DNA of 64,000 nt from Burkholderia pyrrocinia (GCF_018417535.1 NZ_CP070977.1:930001-994000), one strand, 5' to 3'; shown: positions 42,939 to 53,602, counted from the stretch's first letter. Notes: generated by a model not told the origin, from the letters alone. Translations and numbers: made by a program.

Positions 42939-42942
<4 letters not shown>
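42139..42942 (-). CDS. fetB: ABC transporter permease, FetB/YbbM family
   Basis: 267 aa from ATG 42942. About seven membrane helices (LALAAVRTVVQLLAIGYVLG, WYVVLPLTALMTLIAGFAGA, YQIVIMFLIAAASALGTVGA). The loop EELTARRDRVETVLALGGTR with GMLPTLNQMAVVGVVSLPGM is characteristic. In E. coli FetAB exports iron and raises oxidative-stress resistance. Its start overlaps the fetA stop by four bases, so the ATPase and permease are co-translated. Confidence 0.88.
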
Positions 42943-43640
<698 letters not shown>

Positions 43641-43792
43641 GTCACAAATGAAAAAAAGCGTTAATGGCGCTGAAACGTCACCATGGCGTGCGTCATAATA
43701 CCGATTGAAAAGCCGCGGGTGTCGTGCGCCGTTCGTCCACGCAAGCGGCCCGGCATGGTGCGGCAACACTTCAGAACAACAACGGAACCGCC

Positions 43793-46081
43793 ATGACGCT
43801 AACCCGAGCCATCGGCAAATCGGCTGCATGGATCGTCGGTATCGTCGCGGTGCTTATCGCGGCGGCCGGCGTCTTTCTCTTCACGTTCGACTGGAACCGC
43901 GCGAAGCCGTGGGTCAACGAACAGGTGAGTGCGGCACTCGGCCGCCCGTTCGCGATCAACGGCGACCTCAAGGTCGGCTGGCGTCGCCCCGACGGCGAGA
44001 CCGGCTGGCGCGCATGGGTGCCCTGGCCGAGCTTTTCGGCCACGCAGCTCGAGATCGGCAACCCCGACTGGGCGAAGGTGCCCAAGTTCGTCACGCTCGA
44101 TGCCGCGCACTTCGATCTCGCGATCCTGCCGCTGCTCGCTCACGAAATCGTCATTCCGTCGATCGACGTCGTGAATCCCGCCGTCGACCTCGAGCGGCTC
44201 GCCGACGGCCGCAACACGTGGACCTTCCAGTTCAAGCAATCGGCGCAGCCGTCGCCTTGGAAGGTGCGGCTCGACAGCTTCGGCTTCGCGAAGGGCACCG
44301 TCACGTATCGCGACGCGATCACGAAGGCCGACCTGTCCGTTGCGATCGATACGCTCGGGCAGCCGATTCCGCTCGGCGACGTGCTGAAGGAACAAGAGCA
44401 GACGTCGCGTGCGGCGTCCGCGCAACGTGTCGGCAAGCACGGCGCTGCGCAATTGAGCGCGAAGGCCAACGCGGAAGCCGCGTCGAGCGCTTCCGCGGCA
44501 CAGGCTGCGAGTGCGGCGTCGTCCGCGGGTGCTTCGGCCGCGTCTTCCGTTGCTTCGGCTTCGTCGTCCCCGTCTGCCGCTTCCGCTTCGACGGCGGCCG
44601 TCGCGTCCGGCGCAAGCGGCGCCGCGGCGCCCGCGAAGCCGTCCGGCCCGACCTATGCGTTCGGGCTGAAGGTCGACGGCCGCTACAAGAACGTGCCGAT
44701 CAGCGGTACCGGCAAGCTCGGCGGCGTGCTGGCGATCCAGGACGCATCGCGGCCGTTCCCGTTGCAGGCCGACGTGAAGGCTGGCGACACCCGGCTCGCG
44801 ATCGTCGGCACGCTGACCGATCCGATGCATCTCGCAGCGATCGACCTGCGGCTGTGGCTGCAGGGCACGTCGATGTCGCACCTTTACCAGCTCACTGGCA
44901 TCACGCTGCCCGATACGCCGCCTTACGCGACCGAAGGGCGGCTGATCGGCAACTTCAAGCGGCACGCGAGCACGTTCCGCTACGAGAACTTCAACGGCCG
45001 CGTCGGCGGCAGCGATCTCGGCGGCACGCTGGTGTACGAGCAGCGCGAGCCGCGGCCGAAGCTGTCGGGCGAGCTCGTGTCGAACCTGCTGCAGTTCTCC
45101 GATCTAGCGCCTGTGATCGGCGCGGATACTGCCGCGAGCAAGGCCAAGCGCGGCGACACGACGCGCCAGCCGTCCGGCCGCGTGCTGCCGGTCGAGACGT
45201 TCCGTACCGATCGCTGGCGCGCGCTCGACGCGGACGTCAAGTTCACGGGCCGCAAGCTGATCAAGAGTTCGAACCTGCCGATCACGAACCTGTACACGCA
45301 CATCGTGATGCAGGATGGCGTGCTGTCGCTCGAGCCGCTGCAGTTCGGCGTCGCGGGCGGCACGCTCGCGACGACCGCGCACCTCGACGGCAGCGGCGCA
45401 CAGCTGAAGGGCCGCTTCATGGTGGCCGCGCGGCATCTGAAGCTCAAGCAACTGTTCCCGACGCAGAAGGTCATGCAGTCGGCGCTCGGCGAGATCAACG
45501 GCGACGCGTCGCTGTCGGCGACCGGCAACTCGCCGGCCGCGCTGGCCGCGACGTCGAACGGCGAAGTGAAGGCGCTCGTCACGGACGGTCGCATCAGCCG
45601 CCTGCTGATGGAGGCGGCGGGGTTGAACGTTGCGAACGTCGTCTACGAGAAGCTGTTCGGCAACAACGACGTGAAGATCAACTGCGCGGCGATCGACTTC
45701 GTCGCGACCAACGGCATTCTCGACCCGAAGGTGTTCGCGCTCGATACGGACGACGCGCTGATCAACGTCGACGGCCCGATCAGCCTGCGCGACGAAACGC
45801 TCGACCTGAAGATCCATCCGCATACGAAGGGTTTCCGAATCTTCTCGCTGCGCTCGCCGCTGTATGCGAAGGGCACGTTCAAGAACCCGGACGTCGGCGT
45901 TGATGCGGGTGCGCTCGCGCTGCGTGCCGGCGCGATGATCGGGCTCGGGCTGATCAACCCGTTCGCGGCGCTGATCCCGCTGATCGCGCCGAGCAACAAC
46001 CGGGACGTGCCGTGCTCGGAACTGTTCGGGCAGATGAACGCGAAGGCGGCGCAAAGGGCGGCCGCGAAGGCCGGCAAGTGA
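43793..46081 (+). CDS. asmA: AsmA-family envelope protein
   Basis: 762 aa from ATG 43793. A single N-terminal membrane anchor (AAWIVGIVAVLIAAAGVFLF) precedes a long periplasmic part. AsmA motifs flank both ends: NEQVSAALGRPFAINGDLKV at the N side and INCAAIDFVATNGILDPK plus KGFRIFSLRSPLYAKGTFKN at the C side. A low-complexity Ala/Ser insertion (residues about 220-300) separates them. Such proteins form bridge-like grooves for lipid traffic between membranes. The Ala/Ser block is longer than I would expect and may be a flexible linker. Confidence 0.85.
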   Translation: MTLTRAIGKSAAWIVGIVAVLIAAAGVFLFTFDWNRAKPWVNEQVSAALGRPFAINGDLKVGWRRPDGETGWRAWVPWPSFSATQLEIGNPDWAKVPKFVTLDAAHFDLAILPLLAHEIVIPSIDVVNPAVDLERLADGRNTWTFQFKQSAQPSPWKVRLDSFGFAKGTVTYRDAITKADLSVAIDTLGQPIPLGDVLKEQEQTSRAASAQRVGKHGAAQLSAKANAEAASSASAAQAASAASSAGASAASSVASASSSPSAASASTAAVASGASGAAAPAKPSGPTYAFGLKVDGRYKNVPISGTGKLGGVLAIQDASRPFPLQADVKAGDTRLAIVGTLTDPMHLAAIDLRLWLQGTSMSHLYQLTGITLPDTPPYATEGRLIGNFKRHASTFRYENFNGRVGGSDLGGTLVYEQREPRPKLSGELVSNLLQFSDLAPVIGADTAASKAKRGDTTRQPSGRVLPVETFRTDRWRALDADVKFTGRKLIKSSNLPITNLYTHIVMQDGVLSLEPLQFGVAGGTLATTAHLDGSGAQLKGRFMVAARHLKLKQLFPTQKVMQSALGEINGDASLSATGNSPAALAATSNGEVKALVTDGRISRLLMEAAGLNVANVVYEKLFGNNDVKINCAAIDFVATNGILDPKVFALDTDDALINVDGPISLRDETLDLKIHPHTKGFRIFSLRSPLYAKGTFKNPDVGVDAGALALRAGAMIGLGLINPFAALIPLIAPSNNRDVPCSELFGQMNAKAAQRAAAKAGK

Positions 46082-46213
46082 GGCGGGCGGGCACCGGCGG
46101 GTGCCCGGCGCGGAGGGCGGAGCGGCGGGGCCGGAACGGCATGGTCGGCAGTTTCTCCGACTCCTGCTAAAATACGCGGTTTTCCGTCGATTTATCCTTT
46201 AACGGGACCTGCC

Positions 46214-47806
46214 GTGCTTTCTACTGCCAACATCACGATGCAATTCGGGCCAAAGCCCCTGTTCGAGAATATCTCGGTCAAATTCGGCGAGGGCAACCGC
46301 TATGGTCTGATCGGCGCGAACGGCTGTGGCAAGTCGACGTTCATGAAGATCCTCGGCAGCGACCTCGAGCCGAGCGCCGGCAACGTCGCGCTGGAGCCGA
46401 ACGTGCGTCTCGGCAAGCTGCGCCAGGACCAGTTCGCGTACGAAGACGTGCGCGTGCTCGACGTCGTGATGATGGGCCACACCGAGATGTGGGCCGCGAT
46501 GACCGAGCGTGACGCGATCTACGCGAACCCGGAAGCCACCGACGACGACTACATGCACGCGGCCGAGCTCGAGGGCAAGTTCGCCGAATACGGCGGCTAC
46601 GACGCCGAGGCGCGCGCGGGCGCGCTGCTGCTCGGCATCGGCATCGAGGAGAAGTTCCACAGCGGCACGATGAGCGACGTCGCGCCGGGCTGGAAGCTGC
46701 GCGTGCTGCTCGCGCAGGCGCTGTTCTCGAAGCCGGATGTGCTGCTGCTCGACGAACCGACCAACAACCTCGACATCAACTCGATCCGTTGGCTGGAGGG
46801 CATGCTCAACGAGTACAACTCGACGATGATCATCATCTCGCACGATCGTCACTTCCTGAACTCGGTGTGCACGCACATGGCCGACATGGACTTCGGCACG
46901 CTGAAGGTCTGGCCGGGCAACTACGACGACTACATGCTCGCGTCGGCGCAGGCGCGCGAGCGGCAGGCCGCGGCGAACACCCGCGCCAAGGAGCGAGTCG
47001 CGGAGCTGCAGGACTTCGTGCGCCGCTTCTCGGCGAACAAGTCGAAGGCCCGCCAGGCGACGAGCCGCGCGAAGCAGATCGACAAGATCAAGATCGAGGA
47101 TTTTAAGCCGTCGTCGCGCCAGAACCCGTTCATCCGCTTCGAGTTCGAGAAGAAGCTGCACAACGTCGCGGTGGTCGCCGAAGACATCACGAAGAAGTAC
47201 GAGCGTACGATCTTCCAGAACTTCAACCTGTCGGTGCAGCCGGGCGAGCGGATCGCGATCATCGGCGAGAACGGCGCGGGCAAGACGACGCTGCTGCGTT
47301 CGCTGCTCGGTGCGCTCGCGCTCGAGCACGGTACGGTGAAGTGGTCCGAAAACGCGAATGTCGGCTACATGCCGCAGGACACGTACGAGGAGTTCCCGAA
47401 CGACATCACGCTGATGGACTGGATCGACCAGTACCGCAAGGACGGCGACGACGAAACGATGGTGCGCGGCACGCTGGGCCGCCTGCTGTTCTCGTCGGAC
47501 GACATCAAGAAGTCGGTGAAGGTGCTGTCGGGCGGCGAGAAGGGCCGCATGATCTGGGGCAAGCTGATGCTCGGCCGCCACAACGTGCTGCTGATGGACG
47601 AGCCGACCAACCACATGGACATGGAATCGATCGAGTCGCTGCAGATCGCGCTCGAGCAGTTCGAAGGCACGCTGATCTTCGTGTCGCACGACCGCGAGTT
47701 CGTGAGCGGGCTGGCGAACCGGATCATCGAAGTGAAGACGGACGGCAACCTGTTCGACTTCGGCGGCAATTACGAGGAATTCCTGACGAGCCAGGGGCAG
47801 GAGTAA
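46214..47806 (+). CDS. ybiT: ABC-F ATPase, YbiT-type translation factor
   Basis: 530 aa from GTG 46214. Two ABC domains: Walker [13 protein letters not shown] and [12 protein letters not shown], Walker [14 protein letters not shown] and [12 protein letters not shown], signature LSGGEKGRM in the second. The linker between them holds [20 protein letters not shown]. No membrane domain. The N terminus ([20 protein letters not shown]) follows YbiT as I remember it. ABC-F proteins of this kind bind the ribosomal E site and relieve stalling. Monocistronic, with a terminator downstream. Confidence 0.9.
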   Translation: MLSTANITMQFGPKPLFENISVKFGEGNRYGLIGANGCGKSTFMKILGSDLEPSAGNVALEPNVRLGKLRQDQFAYEDVRVLDVVMMGHTEMWAAMTERDAIYANPEATDDDYMHAAELEGKFAEYGGYDAEARAGALLLGIGIEEKFHSGTMSDVAPGWKLRVLLAQALFSKPDVLLLDEPTNNLDINSIRWLEGMLNEYNSTMIIISHDRHFLNSVCTHMADMDFGTLKVWPGNYDDYMLASAQARERQAAANTRAKERVAELQDFVRRFSANKSKARQATSRAKQIDKIKIEDFKPSSRQNPFIRFEFEKKLHNVAVVAEDITKKYERTIFQNFNLSVQPGERIAIIGENGAGKTTLLRSLLGALALEHGTVKWSENANVGYMPQDTYEEFPNDITLMDWIDQYRKDGDDETMVRGTLGRLLFSSDDIKKSVKVLSGGEKGRMIWGKLMLGRHNVLLMDEPTNHMDMESIESLQIALEQFEGTLIFVSHDREFVSGLANRIIEVKTDGNLFDFGGNYEEFLTSQGQE

Positions 47807-47887
47807 TTGCCCTGACGCTTCCGTTCATGTGCCGCGGCTAGACAATACGAAGCCGGGCACATACAGCGAAGCCGCAAGAAACGCATC

Positions 47888-47925
47888 AGGCCCGCATCGA
47901 CAGCATTGTCGATGCGGGCCTTTTC
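47888..47925 (+). terminator. Intrinsic terminator after ybiT
   Basis: AGGCCCGCATCGACA pairs with TGTCGATGCGGGCCT (15 bp, GCAT loop), followed by TTTTCATTT. It isolates the backbone gene from the metabolic cluster that begins at 48051. Nothing else is seen in 47807-48050 apart from promoter-type sequence. Confidence 0.85.
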
Positions 47926-48050
47926 ATTTCCGTCCCCGGCAAAGCCCGGCGGCGTCGCGCAATCCAGTTTCCTCCGGCGAGTCGACTTCGGGTAAATTAC
48001 GCTCCGAACACCAATCCCCATTCCCCAATCCGACCCGGAGCCGCCCCTCG

Positions 48051-48800
48051 ATGCAGGACCATCCTCTCCCGCTCGACCTGTCCGGCCTTGCGCCAAGCCT
48101 GTACGCGCAGGGCACCGAGGAAAGCATCCTGGCGCGGCTGATGGAGCGGATCGCACCCACGAATCGCTTCTGCGTCGACATCGGCGCGAGCGACGGCCTG
48201 CGCAACAGCAACACCGCGCGGCTGCTGCGCGAACAGGATTGGGCGGGTGTGCTGGTGGAAGGCAGCGCGTACCGGTTCGGCAAGCTTGCCGTTCACTACG
48301 CGGGCGCGGAGCGTGTCCGTTTGCACCACGACCGCGTCCAGCCCGACACGGTCGACCCGTTGCTCGCCGATGCGAACGTGCCGGCCGACTTCGACCTGCT
48401 GTCGATCGATATCGACGGCAACGACTACTGGGTGTGGCGCGGCCTGCGAGCGTTTCAGCCGCGCATCGTCGTGATCGAATACAACCCGTACTACACGCCA
48501 CCCGAACGTTGGGTCATGTGCTTCAATCCGGACCACGAATGGGACGGATCGACCTATTACGGCGCGAGCCTCGAATCGCTCGTTCACCTCGGCAGGCAGA
48601 AGGGCTATGAGCTCGTCTGCTGCGACGACATGGGCAACAACGCGTTCTTCGTGCGGCAGGACCTGTACCCGCTGCTCGGCATCGCGAACAACGATCCTTC
48701 GGTGCTGTTCCGGCCGGCGATGTACAAGCTGCGCTACGTCGGGCACAACACGTTCCTGAGCGGCCATCCTTATCGGCACGGGCCGGCCGAGCACATCTGA
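48051..48800 (+). CDS. SAM-dependent methyltransferase, FkbM-like
   Basis: 249 aa from ATG 48051. Motif I FCVDIGASDGLRNSNTARLL, then the acidic loop GVLVEGSAYRFGKLAV, motif IV LLSIDIDGNDYWVWRGL, and VVIEYNPYYTPP. These fit FkbM-type O-methyltransferases that act on sugar or polyketide hydroxyls. It is the first gene of a rightward run of five; the next gene starts at the base after its stop. No signal peptide. The substrate is presumably the cluster product or a sugar on it. Confidence 0.75.
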   Translation: MQDHPLPLDLSGLAPSLYAQGTEESILARLMERIAPTNRFCVDIGASDGLRNSNTARLLREQDWAGVLVEGSAYRFGKLAVHYAGAERVRLHHDRVQPDTVDPLLADANVPADFDLLSIDIDGNDYWVWRGLRAFQPRIVVIEYNPYYTPPERWVMCFNPDHEWDGSTYYGASLESLVHLGRQKGYELVCCDDMGNNAFFVRQDLYPLLGIANNDPSVLFRPAMYKLRYVGHNTFLSGHPYRHGPAEHI

Positions 48801-49796
48801 ATGGACCAACCCGCCGTCACCTTCGACGAGATCCGCGACGCGTACGCGCTCGGCCACAGCGGGCCGCCGCGGCAGGTAGGCGAACGCGTGTGGCATCTGC
48901 CGACCGACGGCGGCGGCGTGGCGGTCAAGCGCTATGCGCCGCAGCATCATGCGCGCGCGGCCAAGGAAGCCGCCGTACTCGCGCATTTCGAGACGCATGG
49001 CGATGCGCGCTTCCGTGTCCAGACGCTGAAACGCACGACGGCCGGCGAACCGCTGTGGACGGGCGCCGGCTCGCACGCGATGCTGACGCGCTGGGAAGCG
49101 GGGCAGTTCAGAACTTACGATACGTTTTCGCCGGCCGAGTGGGATGCGCTCGGCGCGAGTCTCGCGGCGTTGCACCTGAGCCTCGAACGGCTTCATCTGC
49201 CGTCGCTCGATACGATCCGCGCGCGGCTGACCGCGATCGACGCGGACGCGGTGCGCCGCAGCCTGCTCGACGCGCTGGATCGCGTGCGCTCGAACGACGG
49301 CGCCGCGAACCTGCGCCGCTATGTCGAGCTCGCGCTGCGCATGATCGACCGCTACTATCCGGGCAGCATCGAAGCGTTTCCCGCCGACGATCCGCAGCAC
49401 CCGATCCACAACGACTACAACCAGTTCAACTACCTGTTCGCGGGCACGGGCACGCCGCCGCTCATCCTCGACTGGGAAGCGACGATCGGCGCGCCGCACG
49501 AATACGAGCTGGTGCGTTGCCTGAACCATCTGCCGCTGGAAGCGCCGCACCTGGCGGAGGCCTTCGTGCTCGCGTATCGGCGGGTCGGGCCGGTGAATCC
49601 CGCGCGCATCGCCTGGGCGGTCGATGCCGCGTGTCTGCAGCACGCGCTCAAGTTGTGGGTCGTGCAAGGCTGGCTCGACGATCCGGCACGCTTCGCTGCG
49701 CACCTGAACGGGGCGGTGACGATGGCGTCCGCGATGGTGGACGCGCGCGGCCGTCTCGTCGATTTCTTTTCCCGTTGCGTGGAAGCAGGAAACTGA
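48801..49796 (+). CDS. APH-fold phosphotransferase (first copy)
   Basis: 331 aa. The kinase active-site loop is PIHNDYNQFNYLFAG (in place of HGDxxxxN), with the metal site in PPLILDWEATIGAPHEYELV. Aminoglycoside/choline kinase-like enzymes of this fold phosphorylate hydroxyls of small molecules. HND instead of HGD is seen in some family members and keeps the Asp and Asn. It directly abuts the methyltransferase and is followed by the radical SAM gene after one base. It probably tailors or activates a sugar or amino-alcohol unit; it could also give self-protection. Confidence 0.78.
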   Translation: MDQPAVTFDEIRDAYALGHSGPPRQVGERVWHLPTDGGGVAVKRYAPQHHARAAKEAAVLAHFETHGDARFRVQTLKRTTAGEPLWTGAGSHAMLTRWEAGQFRTYDTFSPAEWDALGASLAALHLSLERLHLPSLDTIRARLTAIDADAVRRSLLDALDRVRSNDGAANLRRYVELALRMIDRYYPGSIEAFPADDPQHPIHNDYNQFNYLFAGTGTPPLILDWEATIGAPHEYELVRCLNHLPLEAPHLAEAFVLAYRRVGPVNPARIAWAVDAACLQHALKLWVVQGWLDDPARFAAHLNGAVTMASAMVDARGRLVDFFSRCVEAGN

Positions 49797-49797
49797 A

Positions 49798-50676
49798 GTG
49801 AATGCGAATCCGAACACGCTTTCGAATCCGGCCTCGTCCGGAGAGCGGCAACATGTCTTCCCGCCGCCGCTGGATCGCGACTACCGCGTCGAAGACGGGC
49901 GCGTCCTGACGCGCTCGCTGGAAGCGCATATCGTCGATCACTGCAATCTGACCTGCGCGGAATGCTGCTCGCTGTCGCCGCTCCTGCCCGAGTGGCATGC
50001 GAGCCCCGATTCGCTCGAGGCCGATCTGCGCAAGGCCGCGAAGGTGCTGAGCCCGCGCATGTTCAAGCTGGTCGGCGGCGAACCGCTGCTGCATCCGGCG
50101 CTCGTCGAGCTCGTCGAACGCGTGCGCGCCACGGGCATCGCACCGGTGATCTCGGTCACGACGAACGGCCTGAAGCTCGGCGAGATGCCGGACGCGTTCT
50201 GGCAGTCGGTGGATGCGCTGACGATCTCGCGCTACCCGAAGCCGTCGCTTTCGCGCGACCTGATCGCGCATGTCGAGCACCAGGCCGCGCGCTTCGACGT
50301 GCGCCTGAACTGGAAGGTGCAGGACGTGTTCACGACGATGAATCGCGCGCAGCCCGGCACGGACCGCGACGATGCGCAGCGCCTCTATCGCGATTGCTGG
50401 ATCCGCGAGCGCTGCCATATGATTCGCGACGGCATGTTCTACACGTGCACGCGTCCCGCGCATTTCCATACGCTTTACAAGGGCGAGAAGGATTTTCAAT
50501 CCGACGGCCTGCCGTTGCGCGACGACGCAGGCATGCTCGAAGCGATGCTCGCCTATTTGCAACGCGAGGCGCCGCTCGAAGCGTGCCTGCATTGCCAGGG
50601 CGGCAGCGCGCCGGTGGCGCCGCATCGCATCCTGAAACGCATTGAAGTGGACACCTTGAAGGCTCGTTATCCATGA
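49798..50676 (+). CDS. Radical SAM enzyme with SPASM-like C-terminal cysteines
   Basis: 292 aa from GTG 49798. AHIVDHCNLTCAECCSLSPL supplies the CxxxCxxC that binds the SAM-cleaving 4Fe-4S cluster, with KLVGGEPLLHP as the SAM-binding GGE. The C-terminal third holds CWIRERCHMI, YTCTRPA and CLHCQGG, enough cysteines for an auxiliary cluster. Radical SAM/SPASM enzymes modify peptides or sugars at unactivated carbons. It overlaps the next gene by four bases. No precursor peptide is encoded nearby, so a non-peptide substrate is at least as likely. Confidence 0.85.
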   Translation: MNANPNTLSNPASSGERQHVFPPPLDRDYRVEDGRVLTRSLEAHIVDHCNLTCAECCSLSPLLPEWHASPDSLEADLRKAAKVLSPRMFKLVGGEPLLHPALVELVERVRATGIAPVISVTTNGLKLGEMPDAFWQSVDALTISRYPKPSLSRDLIAHVEHQAARFDVRLNWKVQDVFTTMNRAQPGTDRDDAQRLYRDCWIRERCHMIRDGMFYTCTRPAHFHTLYKGEKDFQSDGLPLRDDAGMLEAMLAYLQREAPLEACLHCQGGSAPVAPHRILKRIEVDTLKARYP

Positions 50677-51743
50677 TCGTCGGCACGCGCGACCTGTTCG
50701 GTTTCGATCGCCTGCACTACCATCCGCGCAGCGGCGTGTCGGCGTCCGGCATTCGGGCCGTCCTGCATGCTTCGGGGCAACCGGCCGGCGCGCCGGACAC
50801 GGCCGCCATCGCGGGCTACCTGAGCGGCGAGCGTCCCATCAGTCGCACCGTGCTGCGCGACGTGCTGGCGGTGCCGCCCGGCCACGCGCTGATCCGTTCG
50901 CCGCAAGGGCTGGCGGTGCAGCCGGCGCCGGAGCGGCCGCAGCGCGGCGATCTGGAAACCGTGCTGCGCGCATCGCTGCAACGCGCGCTCGACAGCGGCA
51001 AGCGCGTCGCGCTGGCGCTGAGCGGCGGGCTCGATTCGGCGCTGCTGCTCGCGTTGCTGCGCGAACTCGGCGCGCAGCGGCACGTGACGTCCTACATCCT
51101 CGCGACCGACATGCCGGACTATTGCGAACGCGATGCCGCACTCGAACTGGCCGAGCAGATGCAGGCGACGGTGAAGATCGTGCGCGCGAACGAGGCCGAT
51201 TTCGTGGCCGCGCTGCCGAGAACGACCTATGCGGTCGAGGAGCCGATGTTCAACCTGCATCCGGTCGCGAAGCTGTTGCTGGCCGAGGCGATGGCCGCTG
51301 ACGGCATCGAGGTGGCCGTCACCGGCGACGGTGCGGACCAGGTGCTGCGCCGCGACCGGTCGGCCAACTATCTGCCGCTGTGCCATGCATTGTTCGATGC
51401 GGCGTCGGTCGACCTGCATCCGCCGTTTGTCGACGCCGCCGTCGTCGCGCATCTGACGAGCATCGCGCCCGACCCGAACAAGCAGTGCCTGCGCGATCTC
51501 GGTGCGCGCCTGAACCTGCCGGACCGTCTCGTGCACGGCCCCAAGCGCGGGCGGCTCGCGCCGGCGATGGACCTCACGACACTGCTCGATCGCGAGCGCA
51601 CGCGTGCGCTCGCCGACACGCTCGGCCTGGCCGCGCCCACGCTGCAGGCGGATACCGAACGCGTGCTGTGGGCGACGCTGACACTGATCCTCGATCATCT
51701 TGACCACTTCGATCACCGCGATGCCGCGCATCGCCCAACCTGA
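50673..51743 (+). CDS. Asparagine-synthetase-like amide/lactam-forming enzyme lacking glutaminase domain
   Basis: 356 aa from ATG 50673. The ATP-pyrophosphatase loop SGGLDSALLLALL (Ser117) activates a carboxylate as acyl-AMP. The N-terminal 100 residues keep only the last part of the glutaminase domain (LRDVLAVPPGHALIRSPQGL), and there is no Cys2 nucleophile, so it cannot take ammonia from glutamine. Similar cut-down or cysteine-less enzymes are beta-lactam synthetases and lasso-peptide cyclases, which join an internal amine. The later VTGDGADQVLRRDRSANYLP matches the AsnB C domain. It follows the radical SAM gene by translational coupling. Confidence 0.8.
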   Translation: MIVGTRDLFGFDRLHYHPRSGVSASGIRAVLHASGQPAGAPDTAAIAGYLSGERPISRTVLRDVLAVPPGHALIRSPQGLAVQPAPERPQRGDLETVLRASLQRALDSGKRVALALSGGLDSALLLALLRELGAQRHVTSYILATDMPDYCERDAALELAEQMQATVKIVRANEADFVAALPRTTYAVEEPMFNLHPVAKLLLAEAMAADGIEVAVTGDGADQVLRRDRSANYLPLCHALFDAASVDLHPPFVDAAVVAHLTSIAPDPNKQCLRDLGARLNLPDRLVHGPKRGRLAPAMDLTTLLDRERTRALADTLGLAAPTLQADTERVLWATLTLILDHLDHFDHRDAAHRPT

Positions 51744-51750
51744 GCCGCTC

Positions 51751-52956
51751 ATGAAACGCATCCTGTTCTGCGTGGTGCCCGAAAAAGGGCACGTCAATCC
51801 GTGCATCGGTCCGGCCCAGCATCTGCGCGCCGCCGGCTGCGACGTCGCGTTCTACGCGCCGGCCGACATCAGCGCGCAACTTGACGGCGCGGGCGACTTC
51901 GCGTTCGTCGGGCCGCGCGAGACGCCCGAACGCCACGACCTGTCGCGCGGCGCGAGTTTCGCCGCGAACATCCGCGACGCCGACTGGCTGCGGCACTGGA
52001 TCCGCACGCTGCTGATCGACCTTGCACCCGCGCAGGTGGACGGCATCCGCGCGGTGCTGCGCGAATGGCGGCCCGACGTGGTCGTGATCGATCCGCTGCT
52101 CTATGCGGCGGCGATCGCCGCCGAGCTGGAAGGGCTGCCGTGGGTCTCGATGTCCAATTCGCTGAATCCGGTGCTGCCGGACGAGCTCGATTCGGAACTG
52201 TTGCGCACGGTGCGCTGGCTCGCACCGGAACGCACTCGCCTGTTCGCGCGCTACGGTCTCGACGCGCGCTTTCGTGGATGCGACATCCTGTCGCCGCATC
52301 TGACGCTCGCGTTCACGACCGATGCGCTGGTCGGCGCGCCGCCGCCAGGTGTCGAGCTGGTCGGCCCGGCGTTGCCGTCCGGCCCGCGCGGCGACGAGAC
52401 GCCGTTCCCGTGGGAACGCCTCGATGCGGATCGTCCGCTCGTCTACATGTCGCTCGGCAGCCAGCTTTACTACCACCCGGACGTGTTCGCGAAGGTCATC
52501 GACGCGACGCGCGCGACGTCGGCACAACTGGTGCTGTCGGTGGGCGAACTGGTCGATTCGGATTTGCTGCCGGCCGGTGACGAGCGCGTCGTCGCGGTGC
52601 GTTATGTGCCGCAGCTGGCGTTGCTGCGGCGCACGCATGCGTTCGTCAGCCACGGCGGCGCGAATTCGGTGATGGAGTCGCTCGCGTGCGGCGTGCCGAT
52701 GCTGCTGTCGCCGTTCTGCAACGACCAGTTCCATTCCGCACACTTCGTCGAGCGGGCCGGCGCCGGATGCGTGTTGGATCTGCAGCAGGCCGGCGTCGCG
52801 GACATTGCCGATGCGCTCGAACGCCTGTTGCGTCCCGGCCCGCTGCGCGAGCATGCGGCGCGAATCCGTGCGAGCTACGCGCGCGACGGCTCGGCGCAGG
52901 CCGCCCGGCTGATCAGCGAACTCGCTTCAGGAAGCCGCCTGGCGACAGCGTCATGA
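51751..52956 (+). CDS. UGT/MGT-type glycosyltransferase
   Basis: 401 aa from ATG 51751 (KRILFCVVPEKGHVNPCIG); upstream starts inside the previous gene are possible but add nothing conserved. GT-B fold; the donor-binding signature is VPQLALLRRTHAFVSHGGAN then SVMESLACGVPMLLSPF and DQFHSAHFVERAGAG. It would transfer a sugar from an NDP-sugar to a small aglycone, as macrolide and flavonoid glycosyltransferases do. Last gene of the rightward run, and its end overlaps the convergent CmcI-like gene by 44 bases. Confidence 0.87.
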   Translation: MKRILFCVVPEKGHVNPCIGPAQHLRAAGCDVAFYAPADISAQLDGAGDFAFVGPRETPERHDLSRGASFAANIRDADWLRHWIRTLLIDLAPAQVDGIRAVLREWRPDVVVIDPLLYAAAIAAELEGLPWVSMSNSLNPVLPDELDSELLRTVRWLAPERTRLFARYGLDARFRGCDILSPHLTLAFTTDALVGAPPPGVELVGPALPSGPRGDETPFPWERLDADRPLVYMSLGSQLYYHPDVFAKVIDATRATSAQLVLSVGELVDSDLLPAGDERVVAVRYVPQLALLRRTHAFVSHGGANSVMESLACGVPMLLSPFCNDQFHSAHFVERAGAGCVLDLQQAGVADIADALERLLRPGPLREHAARIRASYARDGSAQAARLISELASGSRLATAS

Positions 52957-53602
52957 GCACGCGGTCCTCGATGTTCTCGTCGACTTCGAACCGGTCGTCG
53001 CGGGCGAGAAATTCGCGTACGGCCGTCGCCGGGTTGTTGCCTTTGCCGTACGGCTTGCCGTCGAACATCGATGGCGGCAGATATTCCATGATGGTATCCA
53101 TCACGATCGCGTAGCTGCCGGGCGTCACGAGCGACGCATAACATTCGAGTTCGCGCAGCACGTGCGCGTGCGTATGCGTGAGATCGAGGATCGCCATCAC
53201 GCGCGCGCCGTCGCCGATCTGTGCGTGCACCGACGCGAGCGTGTCGGCCGCGCACGATTCGCCTTCGATCAGCACCATGCGATGGGCGAGCCGGTGCGAT
53301 TGCAGGCGCTGCCTGACCTCGTCGCGCAGGCGCGGTTCGATCGCGACGACGCGCCCGTGACCGCCCGCCAATTCCAGCATCGACGCGGAGAATACGACGC
53401 CGCCGCCCGCCGCGATGCCGGTCTGTACGATGCAGTCGGGGCGCTCGCGCCAGATCAGTTCCTGGAGCGCGAGCATGTCGCCGGGCAGATGGAAGAAGCG
53501 CTCGCCGAGCCAGCGCGTCTGGAACAGATGGTCGAATTCGGCAGCACGTGTCAGCCATTCGATATTGATGTCCCGCATGCGGGCCGAAGGACGCTCTGAC
53601 AT
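52913..53602 (-). CDS. CmcI/rhamnosyl O-methyltransferase family protein
   Basis: 229 aa from ATG 53602; ATG 53578 (MRDINIEWL) is also possible. PF04989-like features are ERFFHLPGDMLALQELIWRE, VQTGIAAGGGVVFSASMLEL, VVAIEPRLRDEVRQRL, ILDLTHTHAHVLREL and FDGKPYGKGNNPATAVREFL. Despite the name cephalosporin hydroxylase, CmcI relatives are SAM-binding methyltransferases. It is transcribed against the main run and divergently from the second kinase, with the two starts practically back-to-back. Confidence 0.85.
   Translation of the reverse strand: MSERPSARMRDINIEWLTRAAEFDHLFQTRWLGERFFHLPGDMLALQELIWRERPDCIVQTGIAAGGGVVFSASMLELAGGHGRVVAIEPRLRDEVRQRLQSHRLAHRMVLIEGESCAADTLASVHAQIGDGARVMAILDLTHTHAHVLRELECYASLVTPGSYAIVMDTIMEYLPPSMFDGKPYGKGNNPATAVREFLARDDRFEVDENIEDRVLMTLSPGGFLKRVR

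Noticed and set aside
49798..50676. Reading the radical SAM gene as proof of a peptide-derived (RiPP) cluster
   Set aside because: No small precursor gene fits in the gaps, which are one to a few bases. A sugar or amino-acid substrate is equally possible, so the product class was left open.
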